Shown here one piece after another: positions 48,201 through 60,000 of a stretch of 64,000 nucleotides of DNA. How positions within the stretch are numbered: position 1 is the first letter of the stretch; every line of letters starts with the position of its first letter. This DNA comes from Vespula vulgaris. Its lineage: Eukaryota; Arthropoda; Insecta; Hymenoptera; Vespidae. Both the position numbers and the translations under genes were made by a program. Under the pieces are notes generated by a model. That model made no database searches. It had not been told where the DNA came from and saw only the letters and a list, made by a program, of their open reading frames with translations. The stretch spans positions 4,498,501 through 4,562,500 of the forward strand of contig NC_066599.1 in assembly GCF_905475345.1 (NCBI RefSeq). Direction: 5' to 3'.

Positions 48201-49499
48201 TCATAAAATTATACGTCTTACTATTAGAATCGTTTTTTCTAATCTGGATTCGTTGATTAAATTGATTAAGAAATCGTAGAAAAAAAATTGTAATATAGAT
48301 ACGAATATTATAGTAATACTATAATATTCAAAATTGATGATAAAAAGAAACCTTAAAAATCTTTACATAATATATATATATATACAATAATATATAACAT
48401 ACATGTATGTGTGTGCATAAAATATAAAAGTCAATATTTAATAAAATTTATTTACTGTATATATTCGGATGAATAAACATTTAGAAATGAAGAAATGTGA
48501 TTTATCAAATCGACTTTGGACGAAGTTCGATCGTTTTAAGGAAAAACCGCAGCATTCCATGAGAGGCAAATAAAAGTATAACGTCCGAGGCTGCATTGAG
48601 CGACGCTTCCATTCATGATATCCTGACGCAAGCGCTCTATCGTAAAGTCGTATGGCGAATGGCGATGTGAAAGGGGTTAGAGAGATGACTTGTATCTCCC
48701 ACGTAATCAAGAGAATTGTAAATTGAACTCCTACTCTCGAGCGTCGACGTAGAATGATACGTTTCAATGTTTTTATGAAATTTTATAGATCTTGAAACAA
48801 CGCGAAGGATCAAGGACGAGGATTGATAAGTATTGAGGGACGACAAAAAAAAAAGTATATTTTTACTCGATAAACGAAGATTTGGCAGAGAGAAGAACAG
48901 GCATTAACGCTTTTCCTAAAATTTCGCAAAATTTCGTAAAAAAGAGATTCTCTGATATTCTGATCTCTGTTATATGTTTGTATACCTATCTATCTAAGGG
49001 AATCAAATTGATTGTATTTATTAAGGCGAATACGACGAAAGGTTCATGAGATGAAAGCGTAAAAAGATATCAGTTCGTGGAATCCTTCTCAAGGTATAAT
49101 ACGTAAGGGTTAGCGAGCAAGCAATGCGCCCATGGAATAAAAATAAAACGGCTCGGCAGTCCGAATTGCAGAAGAAGAGTCAATCGAATATAGCCATATA
49201 TATTAGATGTGAAATCTCGGGGCAAATCGATTGAGGAAAGTTATGTACATAATGCAAATTGTTAGACCCATTCGACATTGTCGATACAAAGATAAATAGA
49301 AAGAGAAAGAGACAAAGGAAAAGGAAAAGAAGTATAGAAAGAAAGGGTCAAAGAGATTTCGAAGAATCCGGTGACCTGGCAGTGGCGAACATAGCACAAC
49401 GGGGGTGTGGATTAGGTATATGCATACATAGAGAAGGAAAGAGGGAGAGAGAAGGAAAGAGGGCGAGAAAGAAGGGGGTGCGCTTGCGCTGTTCCGATT

Positions 49500-49634
49500 G
49501 GTTAAACGAGAGTCGAGTAGTGGGAGACGCGGGTCTTCAAGCTCGGTTAAAACTACTGTAGTAGACGAATTCGACTTTAGTGCGGACGGGAAGCTCGAGA
49601 GGTGCGAGATCTTGTATTCTGTGAAGTACACGTG
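49500..49634 (+). promoter_or_regulatory. Candidate promoter and 5' UTR exon of wech
   Basis: A CpG-rich patch begins with an inverted CCAAT box (GATTGG, about 49495-49500) and ends in a strong donor, ACACGTG|GTAAGG, with the exon ending at 49634. The first acceptor downstream that fits is the one before the polyglutamine exon (TTTCAG ending at 52481). The link is inferred from these signals only. Confidence 0.3.
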
Positions 49635-50757
49635 GTAAGGAAAGGAAGCAAGTAGTAAAATTGAGAAAAAGATCAGTATTTCTGTTACCGCCAAAAACGC
49701 TAGGCCTCTTTTTTTCTCTACTATTGCTATCTAAGATTGTGTTTAGAAGGCGTTCGCATTATATATGTATATATGTAAATATCTGTTTATAAGTACGATA
49801 ACATATATACAAGATCATCGGTGTCGTCAACATTGAATGTTTATGCTGTTGAAGTTAGACGGTGCTTAACATCAGGACGAAACGGTTAGCGTATTATGAA
49901 GTCTTCATAAATCTATAAGGTATTTATATCCAAAAAAAAAGAAATAGAAATATCACATTCTTTCATCGATGTAAAATCATTTAAAAATGTTCATTGTTTT
50001 ACAAGCATATTTCGAAGCTACAAAACGATATATAATGATTTTACAAAAGTTCTTGTTAAACGTGTGACAAATTGATTTGATAGAAATTTAATAGAGAGAG
50101 AGAAAGAGGAAATATTATTTAGCTTTTGTTGCAAACATGTTTTTTTGGGTCTTAAAGTATATTCGTCGAATGATATTGAGATTCGAATAACAGTAAGAAA
50201 TTTAAAAACCATCCGACATCGTGCGATATTACATCAAATAATTCACAAAAATTAGCAACTTCGTTGTTTCCGTGATGTTATGTTCGCTTAAAAAAGAAAC
50301 AAAAATCGAGTCAAATATGTACATATGTTTTACGTACAGATAAGATGTTAAAATGTGCTACTTAAATTATTCGAAATTGAAACGATCCTTTCTTGTTGAA
50401 ATTCGAATTTTTTTCTTTATACCTTTAAAGGACACTATCTTAATATTTTGATATTCGATCTTATCGAACAACGAATAGATTTTCATATGAACCAATTATT
50501 TCTTCAAACAAAATTCAAACTTTTTCTTGGAATGTTCTTTAGAGTTGGAAACATTCCAAAATCTATCAAACGAATCTGCCGAAAAGATTAAAAGGAATTG
50601 ATATATAGGTGATACAAAGTTAAAAGATTAATGCATAAATTTTTAAAGTGTACAAGTATAAGAATTTTTTTGTGTATTCTACGATATGAGAAATTTTCTA
50701 CAAAAAGAAGTTTTGATTATTCGGTATCGCAAAATTTTTTTGCTTTTTATCTTTTTA

Positions 50758-50762
50758 ACACA

Positions 50763-50793
<31 letters not shown>

Positions 50794-50818
50794 GCGCGCA
50801 CACACACACACACACACA
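50758..50818. repeat. (CA)n-(CG)n-(CA)n alternating tract
   Basis: Sixty bases of strict purine-pyrimidine alternation: about ten CA, ten CG and eleven CA units. Such tracts readily adopt Z-DNA under supercoiling. A CT repeat follows at 50838-50880. Confidence 0.9.
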
Positions 50819-51468
50819 ACCTCTCCCTATTTCTCGGTTTCTCTCTCTCTCTCTCCCTCTCCCTCTCCCTCTCCCTCTCCCCTTTCTCCTTTCCTCTTTT
50901 TTCCTTTGGGTTTTCTTTTCGTGAATTCACATAGAAAATGTACCTTTATACGAATGGGTCGACGATGGTTGCTTTCAATGGTGGTAGTGGTACATAGGCG
51001 CACGTGCGCCACAAGGTTCGCGCGCGTGGGCGTTCTCTCCCTCTCTCCTTTTCTCTCTCTTTCTTCCTCTCTCTCTCTTTCTCTCTCTCTCTCTCTTTCT
51101 TTGCACGTAAATGCGAGGAACCAAGTGGTTCATGCGCGCTCGCGTGCCTTCAAAACCACCCACTGCCACCACCGACCCTCTGCGTAGGTAACGGACCTTT
51201 TACTTTCTCCTCCTTTCTGACCCTCGAGAGGAAAAGCAGGTCTGACCTTGGTCGCCATGGCGATTTCAAGGATACCACCCTCGAAGTGCCACGAAGTATC
51301 CGGAAAATGAATAATTCTTTTTTCTTCTTTTTTCTTCCAACCTATACTTCTCTTCTCTATTCTGCTGTCTCTCTTTTTGAAATTTTTCGTGGATAATTGT
51401 ATTGTTATTTCTTTTTCTTACTTCTTCTTACTTCTTTTTTCGGTCGCTCTTATCGGAATTATTAAATT

Positions 51469-51503
<35 letters not shown>

Positions 51504-52535
51504 GAGAGTGAGAAGAAGAGTGAGATTACTTGAATGAATCATGAAAAGTGAAATTTATTATGGTTTTTAATGAATCACGGTAAAATAATATTAATACTTT
51601 ATAATCGTTGTTTGATTTTAGATTGATAATAAATGATACGTATAACAATTCGTCGATTCGGCGTAATTAGAAGGGAAATATTTGCTTGTTCTTCAACAAG
51701 TCGATTTGAGAAACGATGTTTTATAGCGATTGCTTTAATGGATAAGATCTATAAGATCAAGATCCGAAAAAATTTCTTTTTATTTGTTTCGTTCATATCG
51801 GCTTCTTTTATTTTCGTTCAATAAGGGAGAGAGGGAAAATTTCGTTTCGTTCGAAATCATATTAATTTATAAAGATTGTTGTTATTATTGTGAGGAAATC
51901 AGGATTAAATTTTTAAAACAGATTGAATCATTAAGGATCGATATAATTATTATTTTATTCGTGTAAAAGATGAAACGTCTTTTCCGAATATAGACAAGTC
52001 TCAGGATAGATTCGAGCGGTTGAGGAACGAGGAAGAGACCATGAAGTCTTTCGTTCGCGAAAGAGATATATATGTATCCACGCCGATTTCCCGTGGTTAT
52101 TGATTTCCGTGGGGTCCCATGAGTGGAAGTGGGATCCTATTTCTCGATCCCAAGAGCAGAAGGGTATTCTGCTTCCTTGTTGCACGAATAGATACTCAGT
52201 GGCCTTGAACCAGCTGGTGTAGAGGTGTCCCGATTTCAAAACTGGAACAAACAGTATCCATACGATACTAAGATATATCTTTGCAAATGTTGACGTTTCT
52301 TTATTTTACATTTTAATCGAGTATTTTTTTGTTTATTTATTTTCTTATTGGATAAATAATGAATTAACTGTATGAAATTTTTCATACAGTCCTGAGGAAA
52401 TAATAACACATTCTTTCCTTTGAACGCGTTGAAAGGAAAGTAGAAACAAAAAATTACAATGCCACCCCTTTGATGTTTCAGATTTGAGAAAAGTAACGAA
52501 AGAACAGATTATCTCAAAATTATCAATCTATCAAG

Positions 52536-55500
52536 ATGAAACGCGGTCAGAATTACAATCGTGGCATGAACTTTTTTGGAAGATATCAACGGGATCAACA
52601 ACAACAACGACGACGACAACATCAACAGCAACAGCAGCAACAACAACGACAACAGCATCAGCAAAGACAACAGCAGCAGCAACAACAACAACAGCAACAA
52701 CAACAACAGTTACAACTACAGCAGCAACAACAACAACAACAACAATTACAACTACAGCAACAACAGCAGCAGCAACAACAGCAACTACAGCAGCAACAAC
52801 AACAACAGCAACTACAGCAGCAACAACAACAACAGCAACTACAGCAACAACAACAACTAATATTACAGCAACAGCATCATCAACAGCAGCAGCAGCAACA
52901 GCAGCAGCAGCAACAGCAGCAGCAGCACACACAACAAATACAACAATTGCAGGAACGCAACGTCGATATGAATGCGTTATGTCTGGTATATAAGAAACTC
53001 TTTAAACACATCGGGAAAAATTTCCTAATCTTGATAAATAATCTTTTAGCTGATTTATTCTATAAAAAAGAAGAAAAGATAACAAATGATAACTCATTGT
53101 TACTCTAAAATTGCCAAACCAAACAAACGATTTTTTAACATTTGTGAAAATAATTTATCTTTTTTATTTTTATAATACAGGCCATTTAATATGGAATTTA
53201 CTATGTCAGTTTCAGTCCGGTTCGGAAAGTCCAGCATGTACATCATCAGAAAGTAGTTCAACTTCTCAAGGCTACAACAGCCAATCACCGGATGATTTAA
53301 ACGTCGATTCGTTGATTAGTAGCCTTTTACAGGTCGTAAATGGTGATAATTATAACGCCAGTCCTATCTCTAACGACGTTAGTTTTCCTCTATCAGGAGA
53401 CCTCACGCATAGATGTAGAGACTGCCCAGATGGGTCCTGCGAATCATGCTTAATAGGGCATCAATCGGTAAGGGGTAACTCCTCTTACTTCTTAGAACTA
53501 TGTCTTTCGCTTAGCAACTTTGTGGTGGAAATGGTGCGTTGGAACAATTTTTTTTTTTTTTTTTTTTTTTTAATTTTTCTTATCAAAAAATAACGATTAT
53601 ACGGGATAATTCATGAATTCTTTTGCAAAGAATTATCTAGGAATCAATCGATGATTCATACTGTTACATACAAAATTTGTCTTTTATGCTCATATGTGTG
53701 GCATGTAATATATCATCAGGGGAATGCGTTTACAAAGTCGATTGGAAACTGTCACCGATAGATGGCATGCCGACAGACATAAGTATAAAAAACATAGCCT
53801 ATCGCCAGGAGCGGTTCTGAAATTGGTAGTTAAGGCATTTCGTAACTAGATGGTATCTTGAATTCTCTGATCGATCATTGACATCGCTCAACGAAGTTCG
53901 TAGAAATCTATAGATGCAACTAAAATTATTAATGAATAATATTCAACAAAATGATACTTGAATATACGTGTTCGTATGTTGAATAGATATGAATGATTAT
54001 TTAAAAGAAAATTAACAATTTACATTATATGCCTGCACCGCTTATTGTTAGCATATTCGTACTGAAATAATGAGTAACGATTTTTTGTACAGGATCATTT
54101 GGACTTTAATCCGATATCAGAACGAAACGCAATGCAAAATGTACAACAAGAAACTTCGACTTTAGCGCTGATGTCTATGCGTCTTCAAAGAAGACCAGTA
54201 GTCTATTGCGAAATTCATGGAGCTCACAAATTTTACTGCCAGACTTGCAGTAAATCCTATTGCGGAGAATGCGGTGTCTATCACAATGGACACGCGACGA
54301 TAAATGTGGCAGAAGCGATGGAAAGTGCCACAGCGGAAGTTACTCGAGTAATGAACGAAGCCCGAGGCGGACTTAATACTATGAGACAAGATTTGAACGC
54401 GTGTCAAGTACGTACAACCTATAATAAAAATTATACTTATGAATTGTTTTAATCATAGCATTGAATTATCAACGAAAAATGATTCGATCGAATTTGATTA
54501 AAACTTTTATTTTCATTGTTATAGATGACTGCTGAGCTACTAGAACGGAAAGCGAGACAAGCAACGGCTGACGTGGTACAATGCATAAAAAAAATAACAA
54601 ATGCTTTGGAGACACGTGAAAGAGAGTTGTTACAGAGAATACAAGAAGCAAAATTATTAAAATTCTCGGCATTGAAAGCGAGAGATGATGGACTCCGAAC
54701 TGGAATAGTCCAAATGACGAAAACCATGAAGAAACTTGGTTTAGCTGTTGATAACTATAAAATGGGCAATAATCCAAGGGAATTGATAATCAGCAAGGAT
54801 AAGGCAGCATCAGAGGTATTAAAAATAATTTAGAAAATAACAAATATATATAATAATTAGCAACGGATATTGTAACGTATAAAATGATATAAAGATGTTG
54901 TGCCCCACGAAAATCATTACATAAAAACGTGAGATTCGACAAAACGATCGAGCGATACTCCGACTCGGGAATAGAGAAGTTTTACAGATAGATTTATTAA
55001 TATTTGGAAAGTATGAAAACTACGTAATGTTCGTGATTTTCCTCTAGATCGATCAAAAGTTACTAACTGAAGACTGTCTTTTCCGGCTAGCCTCTCCCAT
55101 CGCTCGCTCGGAAATTCTTTGCATGACGTTTCAAGTTGTTAGAGTTGAACGATGCTTATCCAGCGACACGTGTTAAATCCTAATCCTAATTCTAAGTCGA
55201 AGTAATCTTTAAAATGTTGTTAGTTAGAAATGTTTCGCACGGGATCATACGCAATATCTTAATATTTGATATCTTTGTTCAATTCGACGATTTACGGCAC
55301 ATATATTACAACAGAGATAATATTGTAGCATATTGTTAATCGTACATTTTATCGTTCCTTCAGATACATAGAATTCGTCAGATTCGGCACAATTTGCCGC
55401 CGGCACAAGAACCCTGGATAACGTTTACTGGATCATCATCTAACGCGATTCAGACTCTTCTAAACCTGGGTTCGATCGTAGTGAACAATCCAGGTCACAT

Positions 55501-56645
55501 AGGTGATCGCCGATTTTTGAGAGGCTGTGGAAATTCACTTCCACAACTATTACCACCACCGTCACCGTTTCCTCGATCACCTTCAAACGCTATAGTTCCT
55601 ATAGCACGAGGAAGACCAATACCGATGAATGATTATCCTGTGACAGTTTGGTTTGGATCAAACACTCCTAACCGCCCACCACAGATAATTGCAAATAATG
55701 GCGATCCTAGAGATAGTCTCTGCAGACCTTGGGGTGTTACATGTGACAAGGAAGGAAACATAATCCTAGCCGATAGATCGAATAACCGTATACAAATTTA
55801 TCGACTGGACGGTACCTTAGTCAGAAGATTTGGTACATATGGTACTGGTCCTGGACAATTTGATCGACCTGCTGGTGTAGCAGTCGATGCACGTCGACGT
55901 ATCGTTATTACTGATAAAGATAATCATCGTGTCCAGGTACCATAAATTTTATCGTACAATAATATCAAAGTACAGTGTGTTAACTATACTGTATTTACGT
56001 ATAGAGAAGACCTCTAAAACTCAAACACATATGCACGCTCGCATGCTCACTTCACTATTCTAGATCGTAACGATGGAAGGTCACTATATAACGAGATTTG
56101 GCGCGAGAGGAAGTCTATGCGGTCAATTTAACTACCCATGGGGTGTGGCAGTAAATTCCGATTGTCTAATAGTTATTTCCGATTCAAGAAACCATCGCCT
56201 ACAAATGTTCAGTCCAGAAGGTATTTTTCTTCGTAAATTTGGACATGAAACAAATCCTAGCATGTGGAAATATTTCGACTCGCCTCGTGGAATTGCTTTC
56301 AATCCGGAAGGCAACGTTGTCTGTACGGATTTCAACAATCATCGAATTCTTATCATCGATATTGACTTTATGAACTCTCGCATTCTTAATTGTGAATATA
56401 CTAGAGGTCAAAAACCATTCCTCAGACCACAAGGCATGGCTATTGATGATGATGGTAATATTATTATTTCGGATTCAAGAAATAACAGAATACAGGTATT
56501 TAATTCTTCTGGAGCATATAAATTTACGATCGGCAAGTTCGGTACAGGATTAGGTGAAGTAGACAGACCATCTGGTGTTGCGTTGTGCCCAGATGGTAGA
56601 ATCGTAGTTGTGGATTTCGGTAACAACCGAGCCATGTTGTATTGA
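52536..56645 (+). CDS. wech: B-box and NHL-repeat protein, Wech/TRIM71-like
   Basis: Six coding exons are proposed: 52536-52985, 53210-53467, 54093-54407, 54525-54815, 55364-55936 and 56064-56645, giving 822 residues, close to Drosophila Wech. All junctions are phase 0. The N-terminal 150 residues are mostly glutamine. Then come a Ser-rich linker, a B-box1-like cysteine motif (CRDCPDGSCESC), a full B-box2 (CEIHGAHKFYCQTC to HNGH, about 268-300), a coiled coil over exon 4, a Pro-rich linker and six NHL repeats from about 555 (PWGVTCD, PAGVAVD, PWGVAVN, PRGIAFN, PQGMAID, PSGVALC). No RING is visible, as in Wech. Wech links integrins to the cytoskeleton in muscle; TRIM71/LIN-41 relatives bind RNA stem-loops through NHL. 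The first exon and its join are the weak points: the acceptor could be 53210 or 53216, and upstream sites exist. Confidence 0.85.
52596..52935 (+). repeat. wech: CAA/CAG polyglutamine-coding tract
   Basis: Mixed CAA and CAG codons with occasional CTA/TTA leucines encode a very long glutamine-rich stretch. The frame with Gln has an ATG in good context (CAAGATGA at 52536); the Thr/Ala and Asn/Ser frames of the same repeat have no usable start or joining exon. The codon mixture means it is not a pure CAG run. Confidence 0.8.
53548..53571. repeat. Poly-T run in wech intron
   Basis: About 24 consecutive T residues shortly after the donor at 53468. Confidence 0.9.
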
Positions 56646-57028
56646 AACGAATTTTGATGAAACACGAGTATCAAACACAAAGTGTAGATATTACGTATAC
56701 TCTCTCTCCCTTTCTTTCTCTCTCTCTTTCTATATATAAATATATATACACATACGTATACATATATTAGATATATATATCATAAATATCCAAAAGAGGA
56801 TACAAAAGAACCGCGTTTTTGTTCATTCGCGAGACATTAGAAGCAATATTTTCGTACTAATTGTATATAATACGATACGGGAATACATGGATGTTCCTTC
56901 CTCACTTTCGGTGCCAAGATACGAGTACAAAAAAAATAGAGAGAAAAGAAAACTAATCTTTGGTTTCAGAGTGTTCGAAAACTATGCTATTAGCCGGTTT
57001 ATTATGCTTCTTATATATATATACATAC

Positions 57029-57060
<32 letters not shown>

Positions 57061-57137
57061 GTTGTTTTAAAACGTGCACAATCGGGTCTTTGAACTCCGG
57101 TCAAATATATTAAAAAGATATAAAAATATCGCAAATT

Positions 57138-57597
57138 ATGTAAAGGGATGACGAAATATTCAAAACAATAAGTTATTTTTAAACCTTCTTATGATAACAT
57201 AAAGAGGATAACATTGAAAAATACTAAATATATCGTTTATATGTCGTTTTCCGGCTAAAATATGCCCTTTGTTTGAGAGTTTCTTTTTTGTTTCATCTTT
57301 TTTTCTCTTATTTTGTTATAAAGGTAAGTAATTCGATTCCAATTATTTACGATTACGTAAAAATTTAATTTTTTTTAAATACGAAGCATCGAATCGAATT
57401 TTATTCGCTTATTTTTATAGCAAAATAAGAAAAAAAAAAGGATAGAAAAAGATACCCAGAAAAGCGCATATTTTAACCAGAACGCGACATATAAACGATA
57501 CGTTACTTATTTTTCTATGTTATCTTCTTTATATTATCATAAGAAGGTTTAAGAAAAACTTGTTGTTTTGAATATTTTGTCATTCTTTTACGTCGTA
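57138..57597. repeat. Long inverted repeat 1 (fold-back)
   Basis: Arms of about 200 bases (57138-57340 and 57385-57597) are imperfect reverse complements around a loop of about 45 bases. Perfectly paired blocks include AAACCTTCTTATGATA at 57181-57196 with 57535-57550, and TATCGTTTATATGTCG at 57231-57246 with 57485-57500. Most arm differences are transitions. A further copy of the GTTATCATAAG motif lies just outside the right arm at 57601. Confidence 0.85.
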
Positions 57598-57754
57598 TAG
57601 GTTATCATAAGAGAAGGTTGGAGAAGTTATCGATAGATGTTTAGGTACAAGAGAAGGATAAAAAAAAATTTACATAAAATAACGATTATTGTTTGTCTTT
57701 AATGTAGTTGTATAACGATGAGACGTCCTTTATTTAAAGAACAATTAAGAACAT

Positions 57755-58265
57755 ACAATGCATTTGAAATGATGTGTTGTGCAATATATGTTTAATGACG
57801 ACTGTCAAGGAAAAATTTTCATTTAAATATTTTTATACATTATTTCACGATTCAAATAACATCTTCCTATTGATATTTTTTTAAATATTTAGGATAAGAG
57901 TAATAAATAGACATATGATCTCTCGATTTTATTTCATTGATATCTCCTAATTAAGAAACTTCTTTTCATTCCCCATATCCCGTAAGTTATAAGTTTGCAA
58001 AAATATTTTTAATTATTTGCTTGAACAATGATGCGCATTGTCAACTATGAAAGACCATTTAAATAGGTGATTGTGATAAAATGAGATCAAAAGATCGTAT
58101 ATCTATTTATTACTCTTATCCTAAATATTTACAAAATATCAACAGGAAGATTTGATTCGGATCGTTCACAATTTCTAGCTACATTCGTTTCGTAAAATTT
58201 ATAGCAATGACACGATTTATAAAAATTAATCCTACATATCAAGCACATTTTGCTGTACTTTATGC
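57755..58265. repeat. Long inverted repeat 2 (fold-back)
   Basis: The core arms 57863-57910 and 58103-58149 include 28 consecutive paired bases (57883-57910 with 58103-58130). Weaker complementarity continues outward to about 57755 and 58265 and inward toward a centre near 58008. The sequence is unrelated to inverted repeat 1. Confidence 0.8.
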
Positions 58266-59444
58266 GATTTATCGACAATTTATGTGTTAATTTCACTTAT
58301 GCATGCACGATCTTTCAAAGATCGAAACTCTTAGAGTCGGAATTTTTTATCGATTATTAACATCATACCGGACAAATAGAAAAAGAAACGAAACTGCGTT
58401 TGTCGTAAGTATAAAATTAATAATCTCTGTTGAAAAAGAAGAAAATAGAAAGAAAGAAAAAAGAATAAAATATGACAACAGGCCTCTGAAATAGCACTAA
58501 CATATTTGCTTTAATTTGTAACCATTAAAGGTTAAGTCATCGATTATACTTCATACCAGCATAAGACTGAAGTAAGACTGATTTAAGAAAAAAATAAAAA
58601 AATAATAAAAAAAAATAAAAAAGAGAAAAAAAAGTCCGGTATCCTTCTGTTGATACATTGTATAACATACGTTGCGTGAAATTAGAAATAACATAAAATG
58701 AAAAAAAAAAGTTAAAAAGTAAAATAAAATAAAAAAAAGGATAAATAAAATAACGGAAAAAGAGGGTGGAAAAAAAATCATCACATTATCTCGTTTGTTT
58801 ATATATTATTTCGATGTTTTTGTTTTCTTTATTAATTAGCATTATATATGGATAATTAAATTATGTTTGTGTAATCGTTTTATGTTTAATCCATTTGCCT
58901 TACAATTTTAAATACACAATGAACTTCATAAATCATGGACGCTTAACTAACAGTTCCTCCGTATCATTATGGATATACAAGTTTCTTCTTATTTTCTGTA
59001 AAAAAGTCATCGTGCACTATTTTTTCCGAGTTCAGTTATATGTGACAATCATCATATGCGATTTTATGTTTCTACAATCATTTTGCGTTTTAATAATTTT
59101 AACATCTAACAAATCATATTACATTTGAACAACATCATATTCTATCCTAATAACCATAATCCGTTCTAGTGCATGTTTCGTCTTTTTTTTTATTGTTATA
59201 ATAAAAATAATTATATTTACAAGGTGCTATGCTGAAACCGCGCCAGTATTAAAAAAAATTTTTTGTGTACGTCTTTTGATTGATTTTAATATTTCTTTAT
59301 TTGTGATCGTTATATGTAATGTTTATATTCTTTTTTAATTTATCGACAATGTGTTATATGTGATATATTATTTGTGAGGATATTTTCTTTTTCTTTTGTT
59401 ATATAAAGAAACAATTTTTTGCACAAAAAATTTTTTACTTTGCA

Positions 59445-60000
59445 GGTCTTAAGAAAAAAAAAAAAACAACTTTAAAATTTACTTTGAACTAAGTGATATT
59501 TGTGGAATCTAGTGAAAAAAGTTTTTAATTAGTGACACGAGATTAAAAATTTTTGTTTAATACGTTCATTGTTAAGTAATTTTGAAGTGTCACTAATAAA
59601 TTATAAATATCGAAGACGGTATACGTTACAGTAAATTTACATGTTTCAATTTTTTGACCGATTCGGCGTCAACCGATAATACCGAATCTCCTGATAAAAC
59701 AATGGAATCGCACGTATACCATTGGCGACCGATTCACTTTTTATCAACAGATGCAGTGTCGTCGGTTGCCGATACAGTCAAAAAATCCGAAACGTATAAA
59801 CTTGCTTTTATATAGAGTTTAACAAATGTATATAAATTTTGTATTTTTTTTATAAAATGTGCAATATAACAAACAAATAAGTTTATTCCGCATTAAAAAT
59901 AGGCAAGAATTAAAAAAAAAAATGTTAATTTTTCAAGATTCCATTTTAGTTTCATTTTGTTGCGATCACTTTTTTATTAAGTCCATGATGATTTTTCTTG
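59445..60000. repeat. Long inverted repeat 3 (fold-back)
   Basis: Clear arms lie at about 59630-59710 and 59720-59806, anchored by ATTTTTTGAC (59649-59658) opposite GTCAAAAAAT (59777-59786), with ACCGAT-like motifs recurring on both arms. Weaker pairing, such as TGGAATCT near 59500 with AGATTCCA near 59936, suggests a longer decayed palindrome. The outer limits are uncertain. Confidence 0.65.

Larger units (their letters stand above)
44767..52535. other. Long upstream region of wech
   Basis: 7.8 kb without a convincing coding exon. It contains a 30-base tandem duplication (45211-45270), several GC/CpG-rich patches (46995-47175, 47990-48180, 49370-49635, 50990-51300), microsatellites, and perfect short hairpins at 48303-48329 and 52368-52389. 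Donor-like GTG|GTAAGG after 49634 would suit a non-coding first exon of wech. An open frame at 51955-52239 (minus) shows no family features. Confidence 0.5.

Noticed and set aside
51955..52239. 94-codon minus-strand open frame upstream of wech
   Set aside because: No known domain and no splice support; kept only as unexplained sequence.
52484..52993. Threonine/alanine-rich frame over the wech repeat exon
   Set aside because: It has no ATG and stops in the exon; the glutamine frame has an ATG and continues in phase into the next exon.
57138..58265. Calling fold-backs 1 and 2 members of one MITE family
   Set aside because: Their arms and ends do not resemble each other and no target-site duplication is evident, so a shared transposon origin is unsupported.
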